A stretch of 64,000 bases of DNA from GCA-2686265 sp036010965. GTDB taxonomy: Bacteria; Planctomycetota; UBA1135; GCA-002686595. How positions within the stretch are numbered: position 1 is the first letter of the stretch; each line of letters starts with the position of its first letter. The position numbers and the translations under genes were made by a program. The stretch lies in assembly GCA_036010965.1 (NCBI GenBank), contig DASCMO010000027.1, positions 1 through 64,000 of the forward strand, in the 5' to 3' direction. Below the pieces are notes generated by a model. The model saw nothing but the letters and a program-made list of their open reading frames with translations. It was not told the origin of the DNA and ran no database searches. Shown in pieces: positions 27,016 to 35,831 of the stretch.

Positions 27016-27485
27016 TCGCCGGCCTCCCCAGCGACGAGCGTCTCCACGGCGCGCAGGATGGCCTCGTAGCCGGTGCAGCGGCACAGGTTGCCGGCGAGGG
27101 CCTCGCGCACCGCGGTCCGATCCGGCGCCGGATCGCGTTCCAGCAGGGCGCGCAGGGTGATGACCACCCCCGGAGTGCAGGCGCCGCACTGGACCCCTCC
27201 CTCGCGCACCAGGATCTCCTGCAGGGCGTCGAGGTCGTGCTCCGAGCCGACGCCCTCGATCGTCAGCACCTCGCAACCCTCGACCTGCAGAACGGGCACG
27301 AGGCAGGAGCAGACCACCGCGCCGTCGATCAGCACCGCGCAGGCGCCGCACTCGCCCTCGCCGCAGCCCTCCTTGGTGCCCTTCAGTCCGCAATCCTCGC
27401 GCAGCACATCGAGCAGGCGCGCCATCGGGTCACCGTGGTGGACGACCTGCGCTCCGTTGAGTCGGAAGGTCCGTTCCTCGCTCAT
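27012..27485 (-). CDS. 2Fe-2S subunit of a molybdenum hydroxylase (XdhC/CoxS-like)
   Basis: 157 residues, normal length for the small subunit. The plant-type ferredoxin cluster uses C41, C46, C49 and C61 (KEGCGEGECGACAVLIDG, then VVCSCL). The second cluster uses CGACTPG and NLCRCTGYEAI. It relays electrons from the molybdopterin centre to FAD. ATGA overlaps link it to the Mo subunit gene upstream and to the FAD subunit gene downstream, so the three form one enzyme. Confidence 0.93.
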   Translation of the reverse strand: MSEERTFRLNGAQVVHHGDPMARLLDVLREDCGLKGTKEGCGEGECGACAVLIDGAVVCSCLVPVLQVEGCEVLTIEGVGSEHDLDALQEILVREGGVQCGACTPGVVITLRALLERDPAPDRTAVREALAGNLCRCTGYEAILRAVETLVAGEAGE

Positions 27486-29743
27486 GGCGAGGCTCCCTGC
27501 ACACCGGTCTCGAACAGCACTTCGGGGGTGGCCGGGATGCGCGTGGCTGCGATCCCGACGGCGTTCTCGATGGCGGCCACGAGGGCCGGCGCCCCACCAT
27601 CCATCGGGATCTCCCCCACCCCCTTCGCGCCCTGCGGCCCGCGCCCGCCGGGATGCTCGAGGAGTACGGTCTCCATCCGCGGAGCGTCGAGGGTGGTCGG
27701 GATGATGTAGGTCGAGAAGGTGTCGTTCAGCAGGCGCCCGCCCTCCATGCGCGCCGCCTCGAGATGACCCCAGCCGAAGGCCTGCAAGCTGCCGCCCTCG
27801 ACCTGCCCGGCGCACAGCAGGGGGTGGATCGCCTTGCCGACATCGCACACGAGGGTGGCGTGTTCGGTGCGCGTGATGAGGGTGTCGGGGTCCACGGTGA
27901 CCTCGACCACGTCGGCGCCCCAGCCGTGCACCGCGTAGGCGTCGCCGCGGTAGGTCTCCTCGTCGAAGACCGTTCCATCGTCCTCGTACTGTTCGACGAC
28001 CTGCAAGGGGCCGCGCTCGGCCAGCCAGGCGTCGGCGGCGGCGGCGAAGCTCGCCTCCGGAGTGTGGGCGCGCACGCGCTGCGCCAGGTTGCGGGCGGCG
28101 CGTTCGAGGATGCCGCCGACCACCATCACCGTGCGCGAGGCCACCGTCGGCCCCGAGTCGGGGACGAGGCCCGTGTCGGGGGTGAGCACCTCGACCACCT
28201 CCATCGGCACCCGTGCCGCGTCCGCGGCGATCTGGGCCAGGACGGTCTGCGTGCCCTGACCGATGTCGGTTGAGGAGGCCAGCACCTCGAGCCGTCCGCC
28301 ACTGGCCAGGCGCACGATCACCGGCGAGTCCATCCGGCGCTCACCGTTGCCCGTGAACCCCACGCCGTGCCAGCAGAGGGAGAGGCCGATCCCGGGTCGG
28401 GCTCGACCGTCGTCGGCGGCGTCCTCGCGCTCCGCCTCGAGGGCCTTCCAGCGGGCCTTGAAGTCCGTGCGCCGTTCCGCCTCGGCCAGGCATGCGAGGG
28501 CGCTGACGCTCTCGCCCAGGACCTGGCCGGTGGGCGTCACGTCGCCCGAGCGGTAGGCGTTGCGCTCGCGGATGGTGAGCGGATCGACCCCCACGGTGCG
28601 CGCCACCAGGTCCATCTGGCGCTCGGCGGCGAACTGCGTCTGGGGCGCGCCGAACCCGCGGAAGGCGCCGTTGGTCGCGGTGTGGGTCGCGAGCACCCGC
28701 CCGCGGATGCGCACGTTGGGGCAGGCGTAGGGTCCGCCGGCGTGCAGCACCGCGCGCGAGAGCACGACGGGCGAGAGGGTCGTGTAGGCACCGCCGTCGA
28801 GCAGCACGTCGATGTCCATCGCCAGCAACTTGCCCGCAGCGTCTACGCCCGTGCGGTGTCGCACGCGCGAAGGATGGCGGCGGGTGGTGGCGACCATGTC
28901 CTCGTGGCGGTCGTAGATGATCTTGACCGCTCGCCCCGCCTTCCTGGCGAGCAGAACGGCGTGGGCGGCGATCATGTCCGGGTAGTCCTCCTTGCCGCCG
29001 AACCCGCCGCCGGTGACGGCCTGGCGCACGCGCACGCCGTCCGCCTCGCATCCGAGCAAGGCGACCAGGGCGTGGTGCACGTAGTACGGACACTGCAGGG
29101 AGCCGACGACCTCGATCGACCCGTCGGCCTGCGGCAGAGCAATCATGCCCTGGGTCTCGATGTAGGCGTGTTCCTGGTGCGCGGTCTCATAGGTCCCCTC
29201 CAGAATGTGCGCAGAGGCCTGGAAGCCCGCCTCGAGGTCACCGTGCTCCACCGCGCAGGCGGCCAGCTCACGGGCCGTACCGGCCAGGGCCGCGTCGAGA
29301 TCGAGCTCGGCCGGCAGGTCCTCGTAGTGCACCGTCAGGGCGCCCAGGGCCGCATGCGCCGCCCCACGGGTCGGGGCCGCGATCAAGGCGATCGCCTCCC
29401 CCACATGGCACACCTCGCCGTCGGCCAGCACCGGCCAGTCGCTCTCGATCAGCTCGATGCGGTTCGACCCCGGCACGTCCGCCGCGGTCAGGCAGACGAT
29501 CTCCGGATCCGTCAGGCCCGAGGTGTCCAGGGTGAAGCGCGCCCGCGGCCGGTCGCTGCGCAGGGTGGCCCCGTGCCACAGGCCCTCGACCGTCAGGTCG
29601 TCCACGAAGGCCGCCCGGCCGCTGACCTTGGCCGCGCCGTCGGGGCGCGTCGGGCTGCTGCCGACGCTCTCGGTCACGGGCGGGTTCGAGGGGGAATCGG
29701 GCATCCGTTCTGGGCGGAGAAGCGCGGCGTCGTCCGTACCCAT
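27482..29743 (-). CDS. Molybdopterin-binding large subunit of a xanthine dehydrogenase-family hydroxylase
   Basis: 753 residues from the ATG at 29743 (a second ATG at 29704 is possible). Order of blocks: RPDGAAKVSGRAAFVDDL, VCLTAADVPGSN, QEHAYIETQGMIALP, QAVTGGGFGGKEDYPDMIAAHA (Mo Q-loop), NGAFRGFGAPQTQFAAERQMDL, STDIGQGTQTVLAQIAA and the catalytic Glu in GAKGVGEIPMDGGAP. It is the first gene of the minus-strand operon, with a 110-bp divergent spacer to the next plus-strand gene that must hold its promoter. Together with the next two genes it forms a three-subunit heterocyclic hydroxylase; the substrate is probably a purine given the neighbours. Confidence 0.9.
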   Translation of the reverse strand: MGTDDAALLRPERMPDSPSNPPVTESVGSSPTRPDGAAKVSGRAAFVDDLTVEGLWHGATLRSDRPRARFTLDTSGLTDPEIVCLTAADVPGSNRIELIESDWPVLADGEVCHVGEAIALIAAPTRGAAHAALGALTVHYEDLPAELDLDAALAGTARELAACAVEHGDLEAGFQASAHILEGTYETAHQEHAYIETQGMIALPQADGSIEVVGSLQCPYYVHHALVALLGCEADGVRVRQAVTGGGFGGKEDYPDMIAAHAVLLARKAGRAVKIIYDRHEDMVATTRRHPSRVRHRTGVDAAGKLLAMDIDVLLDGGAYTTLSPVVLSRAVLHAGGPYACPNVRIRGRVLATHTATNGAFRGFGAPQTQFAAERQMDLVARTVGVDPLTIRERNAYRSGDVTPTGQVLGESVSALACLAEAERRTDFKARWKALEAEREDAADDGRARPGIGLSLCWHGVGFTGNGERRMDSPVIVRLASGGRLEVLASSTDIGQGTQTVLAQIAADAARVPMEVVEVLTPDTGLVPDSGPTVASRTVMVVGGILERAARNLAQRVRAHTPEASFAAAADAWLAERGPLQVVEQYEDDGTVFDEETYRGDAYAVHGWGADVVEVTVDPDTLITRTEHATLVCDVGKAIHPLLCAGQVEGGSLQAFGWGHLEAARMEGGRLLNDTFSTYIIPTTLDAPRMETVLLEHPGGRGPQGAKGVGEIPMDGGAPALVAAIENAVGIAATRIPATPEVLFETGVQGASP

Positions 29744-29853
29744 CGTATACGGTCCCCGACCCGAGGGTGGCAAGCGCGGGGGACACGCTCTCGCGCGTAC
29801 GCCGCAGATCGATCCGCCCCTACAATCCCCGCCCCAGGCAATTCCCGCCGACC

Positions 29854-30615
29854 ATGGCCCAGACCCGATCACCCGATCCCGCTCCGCACTCGGGCCCGAT
29901 CCTCTTCGAGGAGGGCGACTTCCACGCGCTGTCGGAAGGGTTGTGCCGCGATCGCCAGTACGACGACCGGCGCCTGATCGCGCGACGCAAGCTGCTCGCC
30001 CTGGCCAAGGCCGCTAGGCCGACCTTGCGCGCCGCGGGAGCGAATCTGGAATGCCGCACGAGCCTGCACCACCCCTCGCCCTTCAATGGAGGGCGCGTTC
30101 AGCGCTTGTGGGCCTACTTGGCCCGCGCCAAGGCCGACAAGGCGCGCCTGCGCAAGGTGCTCGGGCGCGACCTGGCCAAGGACCTCGACAGCGCCTACCG
30201 CAACGCCTACCTGTGCTTTGCGATCGAACCCGAGGCGCTCGAGGTCTCCCTGCGCATCCATCCCGACGCCTGGTACGACGGGCAGAACCTCGTCAAGCGC
30301 GTCGCCGCCGAGGGACCGAGTGAGTTGCTGGGGCTCCTGAACGACCTCTCCGGGTTCCACCTGCGCCTGCACGACTGGAAGGGCGAGTGGCCCTGCGGCG
30401 AACTGCCACGCGAGCGCCTGGAGGAGTTTCTCTCCTACTGGACGCCGGGCGAGCACTCCATGACCGTCGAGCGCCGCTTTCCGGCGCCGGCCGGCGCCCG
30501 GGGCGCGGCTCTGGAGGCGGGCGTCGACGCGCACCTGCAGGCCGAACTGCTGAGGCTCGTTCCCCTCTACCGCTACACAGCCTGGTCGCAGGAGAGCGAC
30601 TTCCTGTTCGGATAG
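29854..30615 (+). CDS. Hypothetical protein, 253 residues
   Basis: I do not recognise a family. The protein is soluble, without signal or membrane segment. It begins MAQTRSPDPAPHSGPILFEEGDFHAL, has a basic region (RRLIARRKLLALAKAARP), and a middle with RLHPD-like text (VSLRIHPDAWYDGQNLVKRV) that hints at a DUF2461- or nucleic-acid-type fold, without proof. Codon use looks like its neighbours. It is divergent from the molybdenum hydroxylase operon; a TACAAT at 29821-29826 could be its -10 box. It lies 31 bp before the 3' end of the oppositely oriented tmRNA gene. Confidence 0.75.
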   Translation: MAQTRSPDPAPHSGPILFEEGDFHALSEGLCRDRQYDDRRLIARRKLLALAKAARPTLRAAGANLECRTSLHHPSPFNGGRVQRLWAYLARAKADKARLRKVLGRDLAKDLDSAYRNAYLCFAIEPEALEVSLRIHPDAWYDGQNLVKRVAAEGPSELLGLLNDLSGFHLRLHDWKGEWPCGELPRERLEEFLSYWTPGEHSMTVERRFPAPAGARGAALEAGVDAHLQAELLRLVPLYRYTAWSQESDFLFG

Positions 30616-30646
30616 CGGCGCGCCGGCAGGCGCATCAGAGAAAGGA

Positions 30647-31000
30647 TGGTGGAGGCGGCGGGAATTGAACCCGCGTCCCGGAGTCCCCACACAACAGGCG
30701 TCTACGTGCATAGTCCACGATTTGATCTCGCCGCGGGGACGTCCGTGGACGGACTTCCCTCTGGCCAGCTTCCCCTGTTGTCTCGTCGGCTCGCCAGGAG
30801 GCGTTGCTCACCGACCAACCCGCTGTTTTCGTCTCCCCGCGGCCGCGGGTACTCCACAAGAAGACGGCTGCCAGTTATCTAGGCAGCGAAGGAAAGGTTG
30901 TTGGCAATTGATGCCGTCCCGAGATGGTTTACGGGTTCACTCGGGGTCCCCGACACGCGACCTGGAGGTAGTCGAAACCGGTCGAAACCAGTGCGCCCCC
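30647..31000 (-). ncRNA. ssrA: Transfer-messenger RNA (tmRNA)
   Basis: Rescues stalled ribosomes and tags nascent proteins. On the minus strand the 5' end GGGGGCGCACTGGTTTCGAC and the 3' end with TTCGATTCCCGCC-type T arm and encoded CCA (30647-30649) match the tmRNA termini and form the alanine tRNA-like domain. The tag frame appears at 30879-30914: GCA resume codon then A-S-I-A-N-N-L-S-F-A-A and TAG. The tag ends in -FAA rather than the common -LAA. smpB, its protein partner, is encoded just upstream on the same strand (about 100 bp away). Ends are inferred from pairing and may shift by a base. Confidence 0.93.
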
Positions 31001-31102
31001 ATCCGCGGCAAGTCTACCACGGACGATGGACCGGCGAAAAGGCCCGAGAACAGCACGTGACGGCGCGCCTCGCCCGCAACCGTCCGCGGCGCTTGGCCCT
31101 AC

Positions 31103-31570
31103 TCAGCGCCGCCGGCCCGCTGCGCGGTCCATGTCGCGGCGGTCCGAGCGCGTGCGCTGGGCCTGGCGCTTGTCCACCAGACGCTTGCCCTTCCCCAGGC
31201 CCAGCAGGACCTTGACCCGGCTTCCCTCGAAGTAGATCTCCATCGGGACTATCGTCATCCCGCGCTGCTTGACGTGCCGAGTCCACTTGTCGATCTCGCG
31301 CCGATGGGCCAGCAACTTGCGTTCGCGGCCCGGCACGTGGTTGAAGATGTTGCCGCAGCGATACTCGGGGATGGTCGCGCCGATCAAGAAGAGCTCCCCG
31401 CCACGGACCCGGGCGTAGGCCTCGGCGATCGAGCAGTGCCCCTCGCGCAGGCTCTTGACCTCGGTTCCCACCAGCACCACGCCGCACTCCAGCTCGCCCA
31501 GGATCTCGTACAGGTGCCGCGCACGCTTGTTGCGGGCGATGACGCGCCGGTGTTCGGGTTGCCTGGACAT
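31103..31570 (-). CDS. smpB: SsrA-binding protein
   Basis: 155-residue RNA-binding protein that delivers tmRNA to stalled ribosomes. The start MSRQPEHRRVIARNKRARHLYEI leads into the SmpB core LECGVVLVGTEVKSLREG and KLLAHRREIDKW, followed by the basic C-terminal tail (GKGKRLVDKRQAQRTRSDRRDMDRAAGRRR region) that enters the decoding centre. ATG at 31570 chosen over an upstream in-frame start that adds a 24-residue Arg-rich extension. It lies directly upstream of ssrA on the same strand. Confidence 0.96.
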   Translation of the reverse strand: MSRQPEHRRVIARNKRARHLYEILGELECGVVLVGTEVKSLREGHCSIAEAYARVRGGELFLIGATIPEYRCGNIFNHVPGRERKLLAHRREIDKWTRHVKQRGMTIVPMEIYFEGSRVKVLLGLGKGKRLVDKRQAQRTRSDRRDMDRAAGRRR

Positions 31571-31701
31571 GATCAGCGAGGGTCGGGCCCGGACTCGGGC
31601 CGGGCGAGAGGATACCCTGCGCGGGACCGCGGTGCTGGCCAAGGCTCGTGCCGCTCCCTACTCTCGGGGCCTGCCGTACGCCGCAACCCAGGATAGACAC
31701 C

Positions 31702-33108
31702 GTGCTCGAAGACAACGATCCGACCGATCTCCTGCAGGAAGTGCTCGACGGTGCCGGGGATGGTTTCGTGGAGCTGCGCAGCCACCGCAAGCGCACGCGC
31801 TCCGTTACCGTCGAAAAGGGACGCGTTGATGCTGCCCGCAGCGGAGAGCACACGGGCGTTGGAGTGCGCGTGCTCGTGGACGGCGCCTGGGGGTTCGCCT
31901 CCACCGACCGAGTCGAGCCGCAGGCCGTGCGCAACGCCCTCGAGGAGGCGCGGCACGTGGCGCGCGCCTCGTCCCCGAGCCAACGCCAGGAGCCCCTGCC
32001 GGCGGTCGAGTTGGCGCGCGGGCAGTTCGACGCTCCCGGCCTCGAAGAGACCCTCGAACGGCCCATCGAGGAGGCCCTCGAACTCACCCTCGACCTCGAA
32101 CGCCGCACGCGCGAGGCCTCGACCACCATCCAGAGCGCGACCTGCACCTACAACGAGGTCTTCGAGGAGAAGGGCATCGTCACCAGCGACGGCGCCCGCG
32201 CCTGGACGCGCCTGGTGCGACCGGAGCTGCGCGTCGGCGCGGTGGCCGCGCGCGACGGGCAAATGCAGCGCGGGAGCGAGGCGGTCGGTTCCACCGGCGG
32301 CTGGAACTGCCTCTTCCGTCACCGCAGCGGCGAGGCGCTCGCCGAGCGCGCCGCCCAGCGCGCTGTCGACCTCCTGGACGCGGACTACCCCGACGGCGGG
32401 CGGCGCAAGGTGCTGCTCTCCCCCAGCCTCGTCGGGCTGTTGACCCACGAGGCTGTCGGGCACACGGTCGAGGCGGATTTCGTGCGCGCAGGTTCCTGTG
32501 CCGCGGGCAAGCTGGGCCAGCGCGTGGCCTCGGATCTCGTGACCCTCTGCGACTCCGGCCACTCGGAGTTCATCGAGGGAGCGGGCGGGACGATCGCCGT
32601 GGACGACGAGGGCGTCGCCGCCGGCCGGACCGTGATCGTGGAGCAGGGCATGCTGCAAAGCTACCTGCACGACCGGGCCTCGGCGGCTCACTTCGAGACC
32701 GAGCCGACCGGCAACGCGCGCGCCTGGGAATACGGCGACGCGCCTCTGATCCGCATGCGCAATACCTACATCGAGCCGGGCCAGCACACCCTCGAGGAGA
32801 TGATCGCGCGGGTCGAGGACGGCCTGCTGCTCGACGGCTGCGCCAACGGCCAGGCAGACGCCAACGGCGAGTTCATGTTCGGTACGCGCGAGGCCTACCC
32901 GATCCGCGACGGCAAGCTCGGGCCCCTGATGCGCGGCGTCAACATCTCCGGGGTCGCCTTCGACGTCCTGCAGACCGTTGATTGCGTTGGCGACGCCTTC
33001 CAGTGGGACCTGGGCGCCGGGCACTGCGGCAAGGGCCAGCCGGCCAAGGTGGACGCGGGCGGACCCTGGCTCTCCTGCGAGGTCCTGGTCGGAGGGCGCC
33101 AGGCGTGA
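31702..33108 (+). CDS. tldD: TldD-family metalloprotease
   Basis: 468 residues from a GTG at 31702, preceded by AGGA at 8-nt spacing. The metal site is HEAVGH (His249, Glu250, His254) with the downstream DxxG/Cys features of the TldD C-terminal domain (VNISGVAFDVLQTVDCVGDAF). TldD pairs with TldE/PmbA to form a heterodimeric protease that degrades small unfolded peptides and, in enterobacteria, matures microcin and removes CcdA. The pmbA gene follows with a 4-bp GTGA overlap, so the two are coupled. An upstream GTG at 31648 is the alternative start. Confidence 0.93.
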   Translation: MLEDNDPTDLLQEVLDGAGDGFVELRSHRKRTRSVTVEKGRVDAARSGEHTGVGVRVLVDGAWGFASTDRVEPQAVRNALEEARHVARASSPSQRQEPLPAVELARGQFDAPGLEETLERPIEEALELTLDLERRTREASTTIQSATCTYNEVFEEKGIVTSDGARAWTRLVRPELRVGAVAARDGQMQRGSEAVGSTGGWNCLFRHRSGEALAERAAQRAVDLLDADYPDGGRRKVLLSPSLVGLLTHEAVGHTVEADFVRAGSCAAGKLGQRVASDLVTLCDSGHSEFIEGAGGTIAVDDEGVAAGRTVIVEQGMLQSYLHDRASAAHFETEPTGNARAWEYGDAPLIRMRNTYIEPGQHTLEEMIARVEDGLLLDGCANGQADANGEFMFGTREAYPIRDGKLGPLMRGVNISGVAFDVLQTVDCVGDAFQWDLGAGHCGKGQPAKVDAGGPWLSCEVLVGGRQA

Positions 33109-34496
33109 GCTCCGCCCCCACCCACACCAGCGACCCCGCGACCGAACTGGAGCGCGTCGAGGAAGGCTGCGGAGAGCTCTGCGACCTGGCGCTGAAGAGC
33201 GGAGCCGAGCAGGCGGAAGCCTGCGGGGTGCGCATCGAGAGTCGCTCGGCGCGCTTCGAGAAAGGCGAGTTGGCCCTGGGCAAGGCGACCGACGGGACGA
33301 CCTTCGGTCTGCGCGTGTTCGACGCCGGACGGCTCGGGTTCTGCCACACCAACCAGGCTGAAGGCCAGGCCCTGGAGCACACCGCGCGGGATGCGGTGGC
33401 CCTGGCCGGCATCACGCCTCCCGATGATGCGAACGCGCTCTGCGACGCGCAGGGGGAACCCACGCCGATCGACCTCTGGCGGCCGGAGACGGCTGCCCTC
33501 GGCGTTGAGGACGCCCTGACCCACGGAGCGCGCTTCGTCGCGGAGATGACGGGTCGCGACCCACGCATCCGCATCGATGAGGCGACCTTCACCGTCGGGC
33601 GCTCGAACTCCGCCATCGCCAACAGCCTGGGACTGCGCTGCGGCGAGTCCGACGCCTGGATCTCCTTTGGGGCTCTGGGCATGGCCGTGGACGGAGACGA
33701 CGTCGGCGGCTTCCACAGCTGCTACGAGGTAATGCGCGACCTGACCGATCTCGACCGGGGGATCGAGCGCGCCGCGCAGGAGCTGGTGCGCGTCGCACTC
33801 TCAAACCTGGGCGCGGGGGCGGCCGAGTCCTACCGCGGTCCTGTGCTCTTCGCGCCCCAGGCCTTCGCGGCGGTCTTCCTCTCCCCGCTCGTCTCGGCCG
33901 CCAGCGCGATCGCTGTCCAGCGCGGACGCAGCGCCCTGGCCGGTCGGCTTGGGGAGGTCATCGCATCTCCCCTGCTCACGATCCACGACGATCCCAGCGA
34001 CCCGGAGCTGGCCGGGGCCACGGGTTTCGATCGCGAGGGGCACCCGGTGCAGCGGCGCGCACTGGTCGAGGAGGGGCGCCTGACGGCCCTGCTCTACAAC
34101 GGCTACGCCGCTCTCGTGGACGGGGTGCCCTCTACCGGCAACGCCGCCGGCGGGCCGCGCTCGGTTCCGGGGCTCGGCATCCACGCCCTGTGCGTGGCCC
34201 CCGGGGATGGGGGTGACGAGCGGGCCCTGGTCGCTGCCATGGGCCGCGGCCTGCTGGTCGAGCGCTTCTCTGGCACCGTCGACCCGGCCTCGGGAGACTT
34301 CTCGGGGGTGGCCAAGGGCGCGCGCTGGGCCGAGGGCGGAGAGGTCGTGCGCTCCGTGCGCGAGACCCTTCTCTCAGGCAACGCCTTCGAGCTGCTAGGT
34401 TCAATCCTCGCCATGTCGTCGGAGGCCCCGCGCCACGACGGCAGCGCGCGCCTGCCCTTCGCCCTGGTGGACGGAGTGTCGGTGACGGCGGGTTGA
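33105..34496 (+). CDS. pmbA: PmbA/TldE subunit of the TldD-TldE protease
   Basis: 463 residues from a GTG that overlaps the tldD stop. It has the TldE architecture (AEACGVRIESRSARFEKGEL near the N-terminus, GPVLFAPQAFAAVFLSPLVSAASA in the middle, and DPASGDFSGVAKGARW-LLSGNAFELLGSILAMS at the end). As in other TldE subunits, the HExxxH motif is absent; the subunit completes the barrel and peptide channel. Its stop is 40 bp before the tRNA-Leu gene. Confidence 0.92.
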   Translation: MSSAPTHTSDPATELERVEEGCGELCDLALKSGAEQAEACGVRIESRSARFEKGELALGKATDGTTFGLRVFDAGRLGFCHTNQAEGQALEHTARDAVALAGITPPDDANALCDAQGEPTPIDLWRPETAALGVEDALTHGARFVAEMTGRDPRIRIDEATFTVGRSNSAIANSLGLRCGESDAWISFGALGMAVDGDDVGGFHSCYEVMRDLTDLDRGIERAAQELVRVALSNLGAGAAESYRGPVLFAPQAFAAVFLSPLVSAASAIAVQRGRSALAGRLGEVIASPLLTIHDDPSDPELAGATGFDREGHPVQRRALVEEGRLTALLYNGYAALVDGVPSTGNAAGGPRSVPGLGIHALCVAPGDGGDERALVAAMGRGLLVERFSGTVDPASGDFSGVAKGARWAEGGEVVRSVRETLLSGNAFELLGSILAMSSEAPRHDGSARLPFALVDGVSVTAG

Positions 34497-34536
34497 CCTC
34501 GCGCGCCTCGCTCCGTTATCGTCCGCGCCTCACCCG

Positions 34537-34624
34537 GCCCGGGTGGCGGAATTGGCAGACGCGCATGGTTCAGGTCCATGTTCCCGTTAAGGGAGTGGGG
34601 GTTCGACTCCCCCCTCGGGCACCA
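34537..34624 (+). tRNA. tRNA-Leu, anticodon CAG
   Basis: Acceptor GCCCGGG pairs with CTCGGGC (one G-U), the anticodon stem is CATGG/CCATG with loop TTCAGGT, and the long variable arm TTCCCGTTAAGGGAG is typical of leucine tRNA. T arm GGGGG/CCCCC with TTCGACT. CCA is encoded (34622-34624). Confidence 0.97.
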
Positions 34625-34656
34625 CTCTCCTCGCGCGCGCTGGTTGGCCCGGATCG

Positions 34657-35601
34657 CTACAGCCCGTGCCCACCGGGGGCGCGGTAGAGCAGGATCCCGC
34701 GCTTGCCCATTCCGCCCGGCAGCTCGTGCTCGAAGACGGTGTTCAGGTGGAAGCCGAGGCGTTCTGCCTCGCGCTCGCCGGCGCGCACCTCGCGCGACCA
34801 CGAGGCGCCCTTGAGCATCACGTACTCCTTCAGGGACTGGCGAACCTTGCGCAGGGTGCGCACGTTCTCGCGCACCGAGCTGATCGCTCGCGCGAGCACC
34901 ATGTCACAGCGCTCCGTGATCAGGTAGTCCTCGCAGCGGCCGTCGAAGACCGAGCAGTTCTTTATCCCCATATTCGTGACGCAGTCCTGGAGGAAGGCCG
35001 CCTTCTTGCTCGAGGACTCGACCAGGCAGACGCTGGTGTTGGGCTCGGCGAGGGCCAGAGGTAGGCCAGGAAAGCCTCCACCGCTCCCCAGGTCGATGAT
35101 CCGGCGACCGAGGAAGGACATGTACTGGGTCAGGCGCCACGAGTCGAGGTAGTGCTTGGCGGCGACCTCCTTGGGGTCGAGGATGGCCGTCAGGTTCACC
35201 TTGCGGTTGAAGTCCAGCAGCATGTGGGCGTGCTCCGCGTAGGAATCGAGCAGGGAGTCCTCGACGGCCTCGCCATCAAAGGCCCAGGCCATGGCTTCAC
35301 GCAGGACGTGCACCGAAGGCGCCGGGACGTCGGGACCGGGCGGATCCTCGTCCTTGACCTTCTTCGCAACCTCCGCCGCGCCCTCGTCCAGCCCTTTCTC
35401 GCCGTCGACATCCTCCGCGCCCTCGAGCATGCCCTCGACCAGGTCCTCGGCGCTCGCCTCGCCATCCTCCCCGGGACGGTCGTCGACCTCCTCCTGAGGA
35501 GCACCCTTGCCATCTCCCCCGGCGGCCTGATCTTCCCCGTCCTGAGGCCGGTCCGGGTCCTCCCGGTCGGGGTCCTCCCGAGCTTGGTCTTCTCGTGTCA
35601 T
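34657..35601 (-). CDS. rsmG: 16S rRNA m7G527 methyltransferase RsmG with acidic N-terminal extension
   Basis: Methylates G527 of 16S rRNA with SAM. The core starts near residue 95 and shows HAHMLLDFNRKVNLTAILDPKEVAAKHYLDSW, the SAM loop IIDLGSGGGFPGLPLALAEP and VESSSKKAAFLQD, then VLARAISSVRENV. The first 95 or so residues are a low-complexity Glu/Asp/Gly/Pro region not present in usual RsmG proteins (about 210 residues against 314 here). That tail is probably disordered. The gene ends 33 bp from tRNA-Leu on the opposite strand and has tRNA-Trp upstream. Confidence 0.92.
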   Translation of the reverse strand: MTREDQAREDPDREDPDRPQDGEDQAAGGDGKGAPQEEVDDRPGEDGEASAEDLVEGMLEGAEDVDGEKGLDEGAAEVAKKVKDEDPPGPDVPAPSVHVLREAMAWAFDGEAVEDSLLDSYAEHAHMLLDFNRKVNLTAILDPKEVAAKHYLDSWRLTQYMSFLGRRIIDLGSGGGFPGLPLALAEPNTSVCLVESSSKKAAFLQDCVTNMGIKNCSVFDGRCEDYLITERCDMVLARAISSVRENVRTLRKVRQSLKEYVMLKGASWSREVRAGEREAERLGFHLNTVFEHELPGGMGKRGILLYRAPGGHGL

Positions 35602-35646
35602 GGGTCTCTCGAGCTCTGGCTGGAGCCGCTCGTCCCAGATCAGAAC

Positions 35647-35724
35647 TGGCAGGGCAGCAGGGACTCGAACCCCGATCCTACTGATTTGGAATCAGTCGCT
35701 CTAACCAATTGGAGCTACTGCCCT
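35647..35724 (-). tRNA. tRNA-Trp, anticodon CCA
   Basis: Minus strand. Acceptor AGGGCAG pairs perfectly with CTGCCCT, discriminator G, encoded CCA (35647-35649). Anticodon arm ACTGA/TCAGT with loop TTCCAAA gives CCA. D arm GCTC/GAGC and T arm CGGGG/CCCTG (one G-U) fit bacterial tRNA-Trp. Confidence 0.97.
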
Positions 35725-35831
35725 GACCGTCGGCGAAGCCTACCGGCGCCCCCGAGTCGCCGCAAGGGACCGGACCGGGCAGGAGAGCCGGCGGGCCCCG
35801 GCCCTGGGGACTTGTTACCGTTCCGGCACCG

